NCBI GenBank assembly: GCA_020284085.1
Contig: JACEVL010000080.1
Span: 752,001-816,000, forward strand
Length of the DNA stretch: 64,000 bases
From: Aporrectodea caliginosa
Lineage: Eukaryota > Annelida > Clitellata > Crassiclitellata > Lumbricidae
Direction: 5' to 3'
The notes beneath the pieces are model-generated. The model worked only from the letters and a program-made list of their open reading frames with translations. It was not told the DNA's origin and did not search any database. A program made the position numbers and the translations under genes. Within the stretch, counting starts at the first letter, position 1. Each line of letters opens with the position of its first letter. This document shows, piece by piece, positions 1 through 11,941 of the stretch.

Positions 1-283
1 TGGCCATGTATATAGCTCCGTACAAGAACCTCATGAAGACGCTTATCGTAGCTATCCAGCTGATCTAAACAAATGCGACTTTAAGAAATTTTGAAAATGT
101 TTCCTGAGCTGAATTCTGTCCAATGTAACGAATTGTTAATGGAAGACTGTTCCAGTACGAACGTTCAATGCATAAGTGCGCACGGTGCGTCTCTGTCGAT
201 GCACGGGAGCTTGGGACCATCAAGTCCCCGTGAGTTCCTGAGCGTAAGGATCGACGACCTGGCTGGTTGGAAACGTAACCCAC
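1..283 (-). pseudogene. LINE 3' end fragment (ORF C-terminus plus tail)
   Basis: The minus strand from 283 to 65 reads the typical C-terminus of a non-LTR retrotransposon polyprotein: a GRRSLRSGTHGDLMVPSSR stretch followed by WNSLPLTIR and a short basic tail. After the stop, positions 22 to 1 carry GGAGCTATATACATGGCC, the degenerate GGCGCTATATAAAT tail seen at seven other LINE ends in this window. Only the last 70 or so codons remain, so it is a dead, 5'-truncated copy. The family (CR1/L2/Rex-like) is inferred from motif style alone. Confidence 0.6.
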
Positions 284-759
284 TGGCTGTTTGAAACGTA
301 ATTTTGCTAACTATGCTACTTTATTTGAATAACAGTTGACGTGCTAACAATGAATCGATTTTACTAGACTACAACGTAACTGTATGCTATGAAATTCAAC
401 GAAGGGTATAAGGTACCAAAAATAGCAGCTAAACAAACAGCTTACTGCAAGTCACATTACTGTTGACGTCACAATGAACCAGAAACTAAAAAGATTTTAG
501 GAAAAACGGACAGGCAAAACGTAAAGGGAGAAAAAGTGAATGGAAAACTTAAATCACTTGCAACGTGTTCCAAACGTTAAAAGTGCTCATTTGCTTTTTT
601 TAAATCTGGAATATTGCAGGGTAAAGTGATATTTCAAATTAAGAAATTCGCGGGGTCATTTACGACCCCAACAATCCATAATGTAGGCATCACCACGCCA
701 CCCATTCCCGATATGTTTTCTTTACAGCTGGAAAGAAATGTGAAAAATTCCCAAAATTT
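284..759. other. No gene seen; one short palindrome
   Basis: AT-rich sequence without a supportable gene. GGGGTC-ATTTAC-GACCCC at 652-669 can fold as a hairpin and resembles the subterminal palindromes of the TTAA elements elsewhere here. No convincing pair of element ends surrounds it. Confidence 0.3.
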
Positions 760-1163
760 TAGGGCTGCGAATCGATCATGCCAAAAATTAGTTTTTCCAT
801 GATCGATTAATTTTTTTAACTTATTTCACGAGGTCAAGCGGCCCATTTCCGGAGTAAACAATTTGGTGAACAATGACAATGATAATGTGAAACGTTTGAG
901 TGGAAAAATAAGCGATAATTTTGCATTAAAGTAAATGCTGATGGAAAAGTCGAAGATGGCGACAAAATTGACCGTCTTCATTGCAATAAACAGTTCGATT
1001 GACGTTTTTAAGAATGGAAGTGGTAACTAACTCAGTGACTACATTTTAAACAGTTTTTCATCTTTACGTAACAGATACCAAATTAATCCAAATTAATCGA
1101 TTAATCGAAGTTAATTTTGTGTACATTAATCGTTTAAAAAGTTTTTAATCGGAACCAGCCCTA
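760..1163. mobile_element. hAT-type MITE (TAGGGCTG...CAGCCCTA)
   Basis: Short terminal inverted repeats TAGGGCTG (760) and CAGCCCTA (1163) bound 404 bp of AT-rich non-coding sequence. Flanking octamers caaaattt and ctaaattt match at 7 of 8 positions, as expected for a hAT 8-bp target-site duplication. Internally AATCGATCATG and CATGATCGATT form a hairpin near the left end. No transposase remains. Confidence 0.6.
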
Positions 1164-1589
1164 CTAAATTTTTTTGGACATATATTCAACAGTCAAAATT
1201 TTATAACAATCAAACCCTAACTACACCGGGTGGGGTCTTGAATAACCCGGTATGGTTATGGTTAAATATCCGGCTTAGCGCGGTCTGTTCTCGAGGACCT
1301 TCAATGGCATGGCACCCATTCAAATGGACAGCGGTAGCGGTAGTAAAGGGCCTCATTCATTGAAAAATAATCAGGGTCAAGTCGATATTAAAACCGAGTA
1401 CATTTTTTGTACATTTGAGTCATCGCTCGCCCTAGACACATAATTATATAGATCACACCTATACGTTTCAGCGCACTTATGTTGACTACGCATGCATTAG
1501 CTTGTGCTGGGTTAAAGGCAAGCTTGTCATAATAAAAAAATGCGCCCCCAAAAATATTAGGCAATTGTCTCGTCACGTGTTCGAGTCTC
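1164..1589. other. No gene seen
   Basis: Nothing beyond short spurious ORFs. Base composition is ordinary for the window. Confidence 0.4.
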
Positions 1590-2130
1590 TGATTAGTCGA
1601 CCAAACTGTTCCTCTCTTTCTCTGCTTGCCACTGCCTTCTGTCTATTTCACTGTATTGGTCTGTGCGTTTGTTCGCCTTTAGGCCTATGTGTATTAATTA
1701 TCGATTTATCTCTCTAACTCTCTGAATTTCTTGTTCTCCTTCCTTTCTCCGTCCGTCTCTCTCTTTGTTTCTGTCTGTGATTATTCGATCAATGATTAAG
1801 TTGCTTCTCTTTCCTCCACTAACCTCTGCTTCCTATATATTTCACTGTCTGTCTCGGTCTGTGCGTTTCTTCATCTTTCTGTGCTAATCTCTGTATGTGG
1901 ATGTATCTCTGCCTCTCTGTATGTCTCGTTCTGTATGCCTGTTTCTCTCCCTGAATCTTTCGGTCTGTCTCTCGCTCACGTTTCACACCCATCTGTCTAT
2001 GTGCCTGTGCATCGCTGTCTCTGCCCCATCTGCGTCTTCACCTGTCTCTGTCAGTCTCCGTCTCTGCCTCTGTCTTTCCCATTTCTGCCTCAGTCGGTCT
2101 CTGTCATTCTCCACCTTTGTCTCCACTCCC
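1590..2130 (+). repeat. Degenerate pyrimidine tract (CTCTGTCT-type)
   Basis: About 540 bp of strongly T/C-rich sequence on the + strand made of degenerate TCTGTCTC, TCTCTCTG and TTTCTGTC units. The overlapping ORFs here (96 and 89 residues in two frames) are Ser/Cys/Leu-rich products of this composition, not genes. Confidence 0.7.
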
Positions 2131-2279
2131 GATGGACGAAGAAATCGCATAAAAAAGATCCACTAAAATGAGTTTTCCTTAATTTGAACAAACTCAACAA
2201 AGACATCTTATAGTGACTTTAAATAGTTTTTACAGCAATGAAAATAATAATTATTTGGAAAACTAGAATAGGAACTAAA

Positions 2280-3100
2280 ATTACTTTAGAACTGAAGTAG
2301 GAATGATAAGTAAAATTATTGGTGAAGCGAAATTAGAATTAGAAGTTTAATTCAAGGACACAAAACTGAATCTAAACTAAATTTGTAATTATTTTTAGCA
2401 GTAAAATATCACTGCTTTGTATGGAACGTTGTCGATTCCACAACACTTGCCAGCCGTCTCTATTTTGATCTAGTCTCTAGGCGCTGTGCGGTTCAGCCTA
2501 AGAAGAAGGCGTGTAGTCAGTATCAAATGCTTAAGCACACACAATGTAATCATGCCACCCTAAGATAACGCCACGGCTTCCGTTGGCAATAACGACAAGA
2601 CTTAGTAGCGTCTGTCTCAACTGATTAAGCACTTAACCTATGTCCCTGTTCTATTTTCTTATCAAATTTGTATCTATCCATAATTTTTGATGACCTGCTC
2701 ACAATCGTCAAATATCTTTCACGATACAGTTATCAGCAATTTATTATACTCGAGAAACGACAACGTTATCAACTATTTGCTATTCAGATATAAAGAGTGA
2801 ATAGTGAACACTGCAGCTGAAGACTGTCAAACACAGAATAAATTGCATACGATTCTACGCAAATTCTCAACATGCATCGTCAGTTACTGTACTAACCTGT
2901 CGTCAGGTATGTTTTAAATACTACAGACAATCAGTTGATCGTCAGGATGTTGTAGGCCTAATATAACACAAATAGCATATTACAGTCTGATGATGAATAA
3001 GGTTCTAATAATATAAATTATGTCTGCAGTATCAAGCAATCGTCATTGTAACCTCGTGAGAAAATCTGAAATCTAAAGGATGTAAGATTCTTAAACGAAC
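2280..3100. repeat. Diverged dispersed repeat, copy A
   Basis: This stretch is similar in order and sequence to 17,450-18,300. Shared blocks include CCGTTGGC.ATAAC, TTAAGCA, CCTATGTCCCTGTTC, TACTCGAG.AACGA and CAGT.TGATGATGA.TAA. The similarity is collinear over about 700-800 bp but heavily diverged. No coding capacity or termini were recognised, so it may be an old transposon or a segmental duplication. Confidence 0.5.
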
Positions 3101-4125
3101 AGCTTTCGTGTGACAAAATGTGTAAATCCACATGGGACACCATCTTAATGGATCAGACCTCGGAAACACAGTAAGACAAGGTTTCCAATTAACGATCTGC
3201 TGTTCTGGGGTTTACCTTTGTTACTAAACACACTGAATGCGTTATCTAGGTTTCGATTATTATAATACTAAATGTGGTTACCCGGCTTCGCGCTGGTTAT
3301 CTCTACCTTTGTGTATCGTTCCCGCTTGATTTGCGTGGTTAACTTTGGCTGCTTTGGCTGGTACTCACCGGGTACGCCCGAGGATTTTGAATTTGTTCTA
3401 ACCTATTATATCGTTCCCGCTGGATTTAAACATGTCAAATGTAAACGTTCGCTCTTTCTATAGAGACCGAATAATTATAGCCTCGACCCTGCTCATTTTT
3501 CAATGAAATGATCGGATAAGTCCCAACCCTTCACCACCCCTCGCCCGTTTGAATGGACGCCTCGCCATTTAGGATCTAAACGCCCAGCTTATAATGATTG
3601 TACGCATTAAAATTGAAGATGATATCTCGAATCCCTTCCGAATGGTCAACGTCGAGTTCGCTCAAGGTATAAAACTATGCTCTCTGATTGCAACGATGTT
3701 GAAATTTTTATTGGGATGGTAGAGCCATGTTTTCAAGATTAGAAGTGCTTCAATCGCCGTTGTTGCGGTATCTGTGTCATGAATCAGCTTGGATATCTTG
3801 CTTTTCCGACCGTGAACAGGATTTATTATATTAATTGTGTGGATTATTTATCGAACATTTGATGTAATTCTGAAACTTCTACAGTATTCACTTCATAAGG
3901 CATCAATAATGGTCGCTTCTCAGTAAAATGATATTTCAAAACTGCAATTCATTTGAAAGAGGTCAAATAGTACAACACAATGCACCACAAAAGTGATAAG
4001 GCCTACAACTCATTCCTTTACAGTGAGCTATAAAATACCTTCATTTATTAGAGTCAATTAATTTGCCGAGAATTAATTTATTTCCTTTCCAACATACTCG
4101 TATAAATTTCACAAACTACTTACAA
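3101..4125. other. No supported gene
   Basis: A 63-codon ORF (3272-3463) contains no recognisable domain. The rest is AT-rich without clear repeats. Confidence 0.35.
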
Positions 4126-4750
4126 TTAACCCGTTGGAGGTGAAGTGGGGTATGTCACACCCCACAGCTATTCTACGCTGCTTTTTCTACGGAAAACGTG
4201 GAGCCAGCTTGGATTATTTTTGTCTACCTTAGTGAATGTGAAATACGGACACATTAGGACAATTTAAGAAACTTTTGAACATAAATAATTTTTATTTTTT
4301 GCATAATAAAGTGAAATTAAATTTTTTTATGCATGTAGATTTTAATAAATTAAAAAAAGTTACGGTTTAGTGTAAAAAAGGGCGATTATGGAAGATATTG
4401 CAGATATAATATATAGTTTTGCATGGAGGCAAAATTGATCCATCATAACGGGAATTATGTCACGTGTTCTCAAAAGTTACGTGTTCAAGGGCCACGTAGA
4501 CGCCGTTGTAGAGAGCCGCTTTGATTTTGAGCACCACCGCGCTGGCCTTTGTGATTGAAAACAGTTAGGCCTATTTATTCACGATAATCACCAGTTTAGC
4601 TGATAATTGGTTACAAAAACTACAGCTTAGCTCAAAATTAACGTTATGTGGTTGATATTGCGACTTGCAAGTAAAAAAAGGTATTGGGGTATGTCAGACC
4701 CCACCTCACCGTTAACGTTCCAATGCTTCACCTCACCTCCAAAGGGTTAA
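4126..4750. mobile_element. piggyBac-like MITE with TTAA ends
   Basis: The element starts TTAACCCGTTGGAGGTGA at 4126 and ends, as reverse complement, TTAACCCTTTGGAGGTGA at 4750. A subterminal palindrome follows each end: GTGGGGT...ACCCCAC on the left, directly after the terminal repeat, and TGGGGTATGTCAGACCCCA on the right after a spacer of about 30 bp. This asymmetric spacing is that of piggyBac elements. It is 625 bp long with no transposase, so it would depend on a partner. Confidence 0.75.
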
Positions 4751-5478
4751 GCTTAATCAACTCATCAAATTGTGCTCTACATTGAAAATTTGAAATTTGA
4801 CAAAGGTGCTCATTTTCACAAGTCTAACACAATAAAGAAAGCAGTTTACAGCAATCTAATTAACGCTATTTTATAATTTATAATATCAAACCAATCGAAT
4901 GTTTGTCTGGCGCCGAAATGTTCTAGCACGGCGTTTGTGTATCCATATTTCACGAACGAAGAACGAAGCATAATAATGTACATGTAATATTGTAATATTT
5001 TCGCCAAAATGTCATGGAATGAGCAGCCTTCCATGGAAAGGCACTACATAAATGCAGGATCACGACTACAGCGCGTTGCATAATGTAAGAACCTGTATGC
5101 TGTGGAGGTCGATGGGAAAGCCTACAAAATCAACTGAAAACCGTTAGAAAAGGTATAATTATAGCTGAAGGTCCTTATTAATACAAATGACACGTATTGA
5201 CTGCACTATTATAATACAGAACGTTACAATTCTCATCTGGTTAGTAAGTAAGTATAGGTTGTATGAAGATTATCTCATGAGTCCTTAATCAAATGTTTTC
5301 CTATCCAATGTTCCTTTTATTTTGTTTGAGGCTCCAAGGCTTGGAGCTGACCCAACCATTTGGAGTTGTGAGCTATGCTATGGGAGTTGTGTGTTGAGCA
5401 ATAGAAACTATCATTACATTGCATTTACAGCATTCAACTGATTTGTTTTTACTGATATGAGTGTACGCAACACGACCT
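4751..5478. other. No gene seen
   Basis: AT-rich sequence with only short ORFs. It lies between the TTAA MITE and the LINE that follows. Confidence 0.4.
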
Positions 5479-5574
5479 TATTATTTTTCGTTCTTTCATC
5501 AATCTGCTTCGCGGTTGTTCGCTTTATCACTGATCCTATCAGTGACTGTGTTTGAACTGCTGAGAGACTCTATT

Positions 5575-5705
5575 TACCTGTAGTGTTTCTTAGTTGAGTT
5601 AGCGTTTATTAGTTAAGGATTTACCTATCATGCTGTAGTGTTTCTTAGTTGAGTTCGCGTTTTTTTTAGTTAAGTTAGCGTTTATTAGTTAAGGATTTAC
5701 CTATC
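5575..5705 (+). repeat. Direct repeats in the LINE 5' UTR
   Basis: The phrase TAGTGTTTCTTAGTTGAGTT, then GCGTTTATTAGTTAAGGATT, then TACCTATCATG occurs twice in tandem immediately before the first ATG. The second copy carries a short internal expansion. Tandem 5' UTR monomers are common in LINEs, and this could be a promoter unit. Confidence 0.6.
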
Positions 5706-6839
5706 ATGTTTACTTGTATGTCCCACTGCAATGGTTGTAAAGTGAAAACCTCTAATGCACCTAGCTGTGAACTTTGCCTTGAGTGTACTACTAATATCCT
5801 CCCATTTAACCAGATAGAGAACGACGTGGATTTCTTAGAATGTGCCTCTGGCTTGGATAATTCAGGAGCTGATGTGAGTGATGATTTGGAATTAGTACTG
5901 GCTATGAATGATTGTGACAGCCGTTCCCTATTGAATAGCAGAGACATTGATCCTGACCTTAATTATTTTACTGATCTGCCCTTCAACTGTAACTATTCCT
6001 CTCCACTTGCCCTGGGATTAAAGCGCAATTCTTCACTACCATACTTCTCTGTGCTCCATATAAATTTCAGAAGTATACTAGGTAAATTAGCTGAAATAAA
6101 AACTTTAATTGAATCACTGCCTATCTCAGTCTTAGCTGTATCAGAAACCTGGCTTAGGGCTGATTCGGAGGATCTTATTACACTTCCGGGATATCAATTC
6201 ATTCACAAACCCAGACTACTAGGCCAAGGAGGTGGTGTGGGTCTGCTACTACAAGAGGATATTACCTTTCAAGAATATGAATTGGGTCAGCACAACCTCA
6301 TGCACAACGCATATGAGGGACTATTTGTTCAAATTAGGCATAAAAGGGGCTCATTCTTGATAGGAGTCATTTACAGGCCGCCTGGTCAGAGCCTGGTTCT
6401 ATTCAATACTGAGATAGAGAGCCTGCTATCTGAAGTTTCCCGAAAGAACAAAGAAATGATACTAATAGGTGATTTTAACATTGACCTCCTAAAAATCGAC
6501 GAACATAAGGATTCCAACATGTTTTATAATTGCATAACTTCGCACCATTTTTTACCTTCTATAACAAGGCCTACCAGAATCACACCCCAATCTTCTACTC
6601 TCATAGATAACCTCTTTACCAATGCTTGGTCCAATATAATTGACTCCACCATTATTGCATCTGATATTTCTGACCATCTACCAATTCTGATCAGATTCAA
6701 CTTTGAGTCCTCGAAACCCAGGTGCAATAGACCCTGTACCTCTAGGATAATAACTGATGAAAAAATGAAAAGCTTTGGAGAAACTCTCTCATTTGAATTG
6801 GTCCTCGGTTATGGAAGCATGTACTACTGGGAATGTTAA
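5706..6839 (+). pseudogene. LINE AP-type endonuclease domain (N-terminal polyprotein)
   Basis: This 377-codon frame begins with a Cys-rich segment and then an apurinic-like endonuclease. Visible motifs in order are HINFRS (about residue 120, metal-binding Asn), SETWL (catalytic Glu, about 146), YRPPG (about 223), GDFNID (about 256) and SDHLPI (about 325, catalytic His). The set is complete, so this domain was functional until recently. The frame ends prematurely just after the endonuclease. The continuation appears in other frames downstream. The start is the first ATG after the 5' repeats. Confidence 0.8.
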
Positions 6840-6944
6840 CAGGCATATGACCTATTTTTAGCCCAATATAAAAATGCCTGTGAAAAAGCCTTTCCAAATA
6901 TTACCAAAGAAAGAAAGAATAATTCCTCACTTAACCAGCCCTGG

Positions 6945-8913
6945 ATGACTAAACCACTTCTAAAATCCACTAAAAAAGGGTTCTCTCCATCTAAGATACA
7001 TAAAAATCCTACATTGAGCAATAAAACCAAATTCACAATGTATCGAAATAAATTTAAAACTGTGCGAATCAAAGCTGAACGGAGCTACTATGCTGCAGAA
7101 TTTAGGAAATGCAATAGTGACTTAAGGCAGACCTGGAGGCTGATTACGTCAATAGTAAAATTAGGCAGTTTAGAATCCTCCATCGAGGGATTAGTAATTA
7201 TCGATGGCACTAAGACTGATAATGCCGATAGAATGGCAAACAAATTTAACGATTATTTTGCCAACATTGCTAAGTCCCTTGCTGATGTAATACCCAATTC
7301 CTCAACCTCCTTCACTAATTTCCTACAAAAACCACTCTCAAACTCCTGTGGACTCCTCCCAACATCCTCCGAGGAGATTATGAATCTATCTAATTCAATC
7401 CGTCTAACGCATAGCAAAGGGATAGGTGATAGGGGCCTATAGATCCTTGCATTGCCAATAAGCATCTAGCTAGCGTTGCTCAACCACTGGCAGATATCAT
7501 AAATTGTTCCTTCACCTACGGTATCTTCCCCCAAGCTTTAAAAACTGCTAAAATAGTACCTATTTTTAAACGGGGTGCCAAAGATAACTTTACTAACTAC
7601 AGACCCATCTCCCTTCTCCCCTATTTCTCTAAATTCTTCGAAAAAATTATGTATGAGCGAATCAATGGTTTTCTTGTAAAAAACAACGTAATATTTTATT
7701 CCCAGCATGGCTTTCAAGCTGGCCATTCTCCCTCTATGTCTCTATTAAGTATGCAAGATAGAATCTCTACTGCCATTGAAAGAAACGAATACTCATTAGG
7801 TATCTTTTTTGACTTGGCTAAGGTTTTTGACACAGTCGACCATGGGATTCTAATAAGTAAATTGGAAAGGTATGGAATACGAGGCAACTAACTCCAATGG
7901 TTTAAAAGTTATTTAGAAAGCCGTTCGCAATATGTCTATTGCAATGGTTCCCTCTCTGATCTAAAAACTATAAAATTTGGTGTACCACAAGGGTCCAACT
8001 TAGGTCCCCTGCTATTTCTAATTTTAATAAATGACCTCCCAATGTTTCTTGAACATTGTACTTTATATTGTTTGCAGACGACACAAATGTCTTCTATTCT
8101 CACAGTTCTGTGGAAACCGTGTTTCAAATAGTAAATAAGGAACTCATACTGGCAGCAAATTGGTTCTGTGCCAATAAACTTACACTTAACCTTAATAAAA
8201 CGAATTATATCTTATTCATATCTCACAGGAAACCTTGTCCCTCGCAGTACCCTATACTGAGCATTAATGGAACTCCCCTCTCCAGAGTTGAGTCCACAAA
8301 ATTTCTGAGAGTGTATGTAGACCAGCATCTAACATGGAAGGACCACATAAAATTCATCTCCTCTAAAATTGCTAAAAATACTGGGATCATAGCACGTACT
8401 GCATACCTCCTACCACCCTCTGTTCGCATAAAATTATACTATTCACTTGTGTATCCATACTTAGCATACTGTAATCTGATATGGGCATCTACCTACACCA
8501 CTAGATTGCATAGACTGATAATACTACAAAAAAGCGTGATTCGCATAGTGGCTGGTGCTGCATATGGATCACATACTGCCCCACTATTCTACAAGCTTAA
8601 CATACTAAAGTTAGAACAAATCAAGCTTTACCAAACTGGTGAATTCATGTACCGTTATGACCATGGCTTGCTTCGTGCTGTCTACAAGGGCTTTTTTAGT
8701 CTTGCTTCTGAAATACATTCCCATTCTACAAGAAACTCTAGTAATTATAGATGCATATGTGCTCGTACTAACTCCCGTCTGTTCTCAATTAGAGCTACCG
8801 GACCTTCGATCTGGAATAACATTCCACAAGGATTTAGGCAATCTCCCTCATTAGTATTGTTTAAAAAACTACGCATTTATTTGATTGGTGTTAATAATAA
8901 TCTTTCTGGATGA
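6945..8913 (+). pseudogene. LINE reverse transcriptase and C-terminus, broken
   Basis: Continuation of the LINE polyprotein in several frames (6945-7442, 7445-7640, 7649-7891, 8056-8913). RT motifs seen are YRPISLLPYFSKFFEK, the QHGFQAGHS block, FDLAKVFDTVDH (motif A), [13 protein letters not shown] (motif B) and FADDTNVF (motif C, catalytic Asp pair intact). A frame change is needed at about 7442, a stop follows residue GN at 7891, and another shift lies just before motif C. The C-terminal part carries WASTY, RNSSNYR, TGPSIWNNIP and ends at 8913. It is inactivated but not ancient. Confidence 0.8.
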
Positions 8914-9072
8914 ATCTTATGTCTGTGCATAATATTTACCTCCCACGCATACATGTATGTTGTTCCCCAATGGTTCATTTATTTAGGTTTTCCTCATTTA
9001 GTTAAAATTGTGATTTACCTACTTCAGTAAGCATTTATCGGCCGTTGCATCTCTTTGTTTAACCTGTACATA

Positions 9073-9107
9073 GGTGGCCCTACTTAGCGGGATTAATGAT
9101 CCCTTCA
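9073..9107 (+). other. LINE 3' UTR stem-loop, copy 1
   Basis: Outer arms GGCCCT and AGGGCC enclose an inner hairpin GGGAT-TAATG-ATCCC. The same architecture with altered but still pairing arms recurs at 14,752, 27,450 and 59,420. It lies about 110 bp before the TGATTTGA tail. A conserved 3' stem-loop is the feature recognised by the RT in the eel UnaL2 LINE; a similar role here is inference. Confidence 0.6.
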
Positions 9108-9430
9108 GGGCCTTGAATTCCTTGTGGCCCTTCTCCGATTGTCTATGTTTTTTGTTACTCTGTCATTGTATTTGATTGTTTGGTTTTGTTACAAAAATAA
9201 ATGATGTGATTTGATTTGATAGTCTTTATTAACCAATTGCTGATCGCACAGACATCTTATGATCACATTTAATAAGTACATGTATATAGCATCCTGACTT
9301 TAAATGTTTCTCGCATCAAATAAGTCAATAGGTAAGTTTGAATATCCCTTAATAGACCAATATTATTGCCAACGACACTTTGTTGTACAATCAGTATAGT
9401 CTCGTATTTATCTAAGAAAGAGGGTCTATT

Positions 9431-9925
9431 TTGATCAGACCTTATAATATATCATCCTATTCGTTAGTATATCCATACCTCTCTTATTGTAATATAGTAT
9501 GGGCTTCCACATATGCTACGAGATTACAGAGACTAAACGTTTTGCAAAAGAGAGCTGTCCGTCTGGTTGCAGGGGTTCCATATGGCTCTCACACTGCTCA
9601 CATCTTCACATCCCTTAAAATTTTAAAAATTGACCAAATTGGCATTTTTCAAATTGGGGAATTTATGTATCGTTTTGACAGAAACCTTCTGCCTTCTATT
9701 TACAAACATTACTTTCAACTCTCATCTCAGGTCCATCCGTATTTCACTAGAAACTCTAGCTCTTACCGCCGCACCTATGCCCGCACTAATACACGTCTCT
9801 TCTCTATCAAATCAATTGGAGTAGTGATCTGGGAAAAAATCCCTATGGAAATACGCTTATCCCTCAGCATCTGGGTATTCAAACAGAAATTATGCACCTT
9901 CCTTATACAATGTACTGTATTATAA
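9431..9925 (+). pseudogene. Second LINE C-terminal fragment, same family
   Basis: A 164-codon frame closely parallels the C-terminal third of the preceding LINE (8430-8913): SLVYPYLSYCNIVWAS, LVAGVPYGSHTAH, GEFMYRFDRNLLPSIYK, FTRNSSSYRRTYARTN and a final WEKIPMEIR block. The sequence differs at many codons, so it is an independent, 5'-truncated insertion rather than a recent tandem copy. It ends at 9925 without a recognisable stem-loop or tail. Confidence 0.75.
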
Positions 9926-10284
9926 ACGACCTTTTCCGACCTTTCGACCGTTTTTTGTGCATGGTAGCAGGCCTATACTGCCCTCATAAGAAAGAACAAC
10001 GCATCTGCAAAAACCTAGTTCTGAGATAAATCCACAAACGTAAATTGGTTGCTGCCAAGTAGATCATGTTTTCCTATTCTTTTTTGCTTTTAACCAATAT
10101 ATGTAACAAACAGCTACCATTTTTAGGGAAAAAAGAATTTTCAATATTTTTTCTCATAAATATGGAAAATGTCAGTTAATGTGTTTTTGCTTAGCTTTGA
10201 AGACCGTCGATATCACCCAATAAATGTTAAAACAACGCATCTGCATAAAATGGTATTTTATTGTGGAACAATTCAGCAATTTGC
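9926..10284. other. No gene; short direct repeat
   Basis: AACAACGCATCTGCA occurs at about 9998 and 10,232. No coding potential was seen. Confidence 0.35.
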
Positions 10285-11300
10285 GCACTTATAGTTGTGA
10301 TCTTGGTGTCTAAACCTACATATTTAGGGGCAAGGATTCCAATGGAGCAAATTGCAAACACTTATCTACACGAAATTGGCAGCCATTTTCCAAAATGGCC
10401 GACCGAAATAAAACTTTGTCAATATCTCAGCTTCTAGATCACTTAGAATCGTGATCTTGGTGTCTAAACATACATATTTAAGGGCAAGGATTCCAATGGA
10501 ACAAATTGCAAACACTTATCTACACGAAATTGGCAGCCATTTTCCAAAATGGCCGACCGAAATAAAACTTTGTCAATATCTCAGCTTCTAGTTCACATAG
10601 AATCGTGATCTTGGTGTCTAAACATACATATTTAAGAACAAGGATTCCAATGAAACAAATTGCAAACACCTATCGACTAGAAATTGGCAGCCATTTTTCA
10701 AAATGGCCGACCGAAATAAAACTTTGTCAATATCTCAGCTTCTAGATCACTTAGAATCGTGATCTTGGTTTCTAATCATACATATTTAAGGGCAAGGATT
10801 CCAATGGAACAAATTGCAAACACTTATCTACACGAAATTAGCAGCCATTTTTCAAAATGGCCGACCGAAATAAAACTTTGTCAATATCTCAGCTTCTAGA
10901 TCACTTAGAATCGTGATCTTGGTGTCTAAACATACATATTTAAGGGCAAGGATTCCAATTAAACAAATTGCAAACACTTATCTACACGAAATTGGCAGCC
11001 ATTTTCCAAAATGGCCGACCGAAATAAAACTTTGTCAATATATCAGCTTCTAGGTCACTTAGAATCGTGATCTTGGTGTCTAAACATACATATTTAAGGA
11101 CAAGGATTCCAATTAAACAAATTGCAAACACCTAACTACTAGAAATTGGCAGCCATTTTCCAAAATGGCCGACCGAAATAAAACTTTGTCAATATCTCAG
11201 CTTCTAGTTCACTTAGAATCGTGATCTTGGTGTATAAACATACATATTTAGAGGATGGGATTTCAATGGAACTAATTGCAAACACTCATCTACAAGAAAT
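10285..11300. repeat. 154-bp tandem repeat array, about 6.5 copies
   Basis: The landmark GTGATCTTGGTGTCTAAA starts at 10,297, 10,451, 10,605, 10,759, 10,913, 11,067 and, slightly altered, at 11,221. The period is therefore 154 bp every time. Each unit holds the near-palindrome GGCCATTTTGGAAAATGGC on the reverse strand. Copies differ by a few substitutions and no indels were seen. The last copy decays after about 80 bp. It is non-coding and satellite-like. Confidence 0.95.
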
Positions 11301-11940
11301 AATTATTAACAGCAATTTTCCAGAATTTTCTTCTATTTTCTGGCATCAGAATGGTCAGTTTATAAGTAATGTCATCTTTTTTGCCAGAGGAATCCCTCTC
11401 GCCTCAGTGGTTGCATTTGCCTTTTGGACGACTACTTTGCATGTTCTTCACTCCTCTCTTCGCAACAATTTGAACAATATCAGAAAGGTATGGTTAAATT
11501 TGTAATTCGATAAACAATCGGGTCAATCACAAAAGTCAGATACTTCCATGGTTTTTACCGTTACCTTATCCAAATTTGAACTTTGTACACATGAAACAAG
11601 ATCGTACAAATCATAAACTTTGCCAGTTTTTGTTAAGCTATGTTCTACCTGGTGATGAAAGGAATCTGCACTCATGAAGGTGTGGCCAGTTTCAAAATAT
11701 TTAACTTCAATTTTGTTGCATGCAACTTTAGTACTATTTACAATGTAAGTGAAAATGTAAACAGAGACCAGTTTTTGTTTAGTCCACTACAATAATCAAG
11801 CCATAAGGTAATTTTCTTTTTATCCCGATGTTCAAGAAAAAATGTCTAGAAGGTGCTAATAATTTCTTCTTTTTTACGCCCAGCCACGGTCGAGGGGTAT
11901 GATTCTGCGCGTCTGTCTCCATTTTCTTCACTTTCCTTGT
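11301..11940. other. No clear gene; probably 3' flank or 3' UTR of the minus-strand gene
   Basis: No domain was recognised. The stretch just downstream (minus strand) of the stop at 11,942 may hold the 3' UTR of the small gene. I could not pick a convincing poly(A) signal. Confidence 0.3.
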
Positions 11941-11941
11941 C

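Larger units (their letters stand above)
5479..9222 (+). mobile_element. CR1/L2-like LINE, nearly full length, decayed
   Basis: A non-LTR retrotransposon on the + strand with 5' untranslated repeats, an endonuclease-RT open frame split by stops and frameshifts (5706-8913), a 3' UTR stem-loop (9073-9107) and a TGATTTGATTTGAT tail. The left boundary is approximate. It has no separate ORF1. Instead a cysteine-containing N-terminal region (C-x2-C and C-x2-C-x2-C clusters within the first 35 codons) precedes the endonuclease. Related copies lie at 9431-9925 and 57,190-59,520. Confidence 0.8.

Noticed and set aside
1881..2171. Two overlapping Ser/Cys/Leu-rich ORFs
   Set aside because: Product of the pyrimidine tract. 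No start context, domain or splice evidence.
3272..3463. 63-codon ORF with several aromatic residues
   Set aside because: No signal for splicing, promoter or family. Length is within chance.
10285..11300. CRISPR-like array
   Set aside because: Whole 154-bp units repeat without unique spacers, and the genome is eukaryotic.
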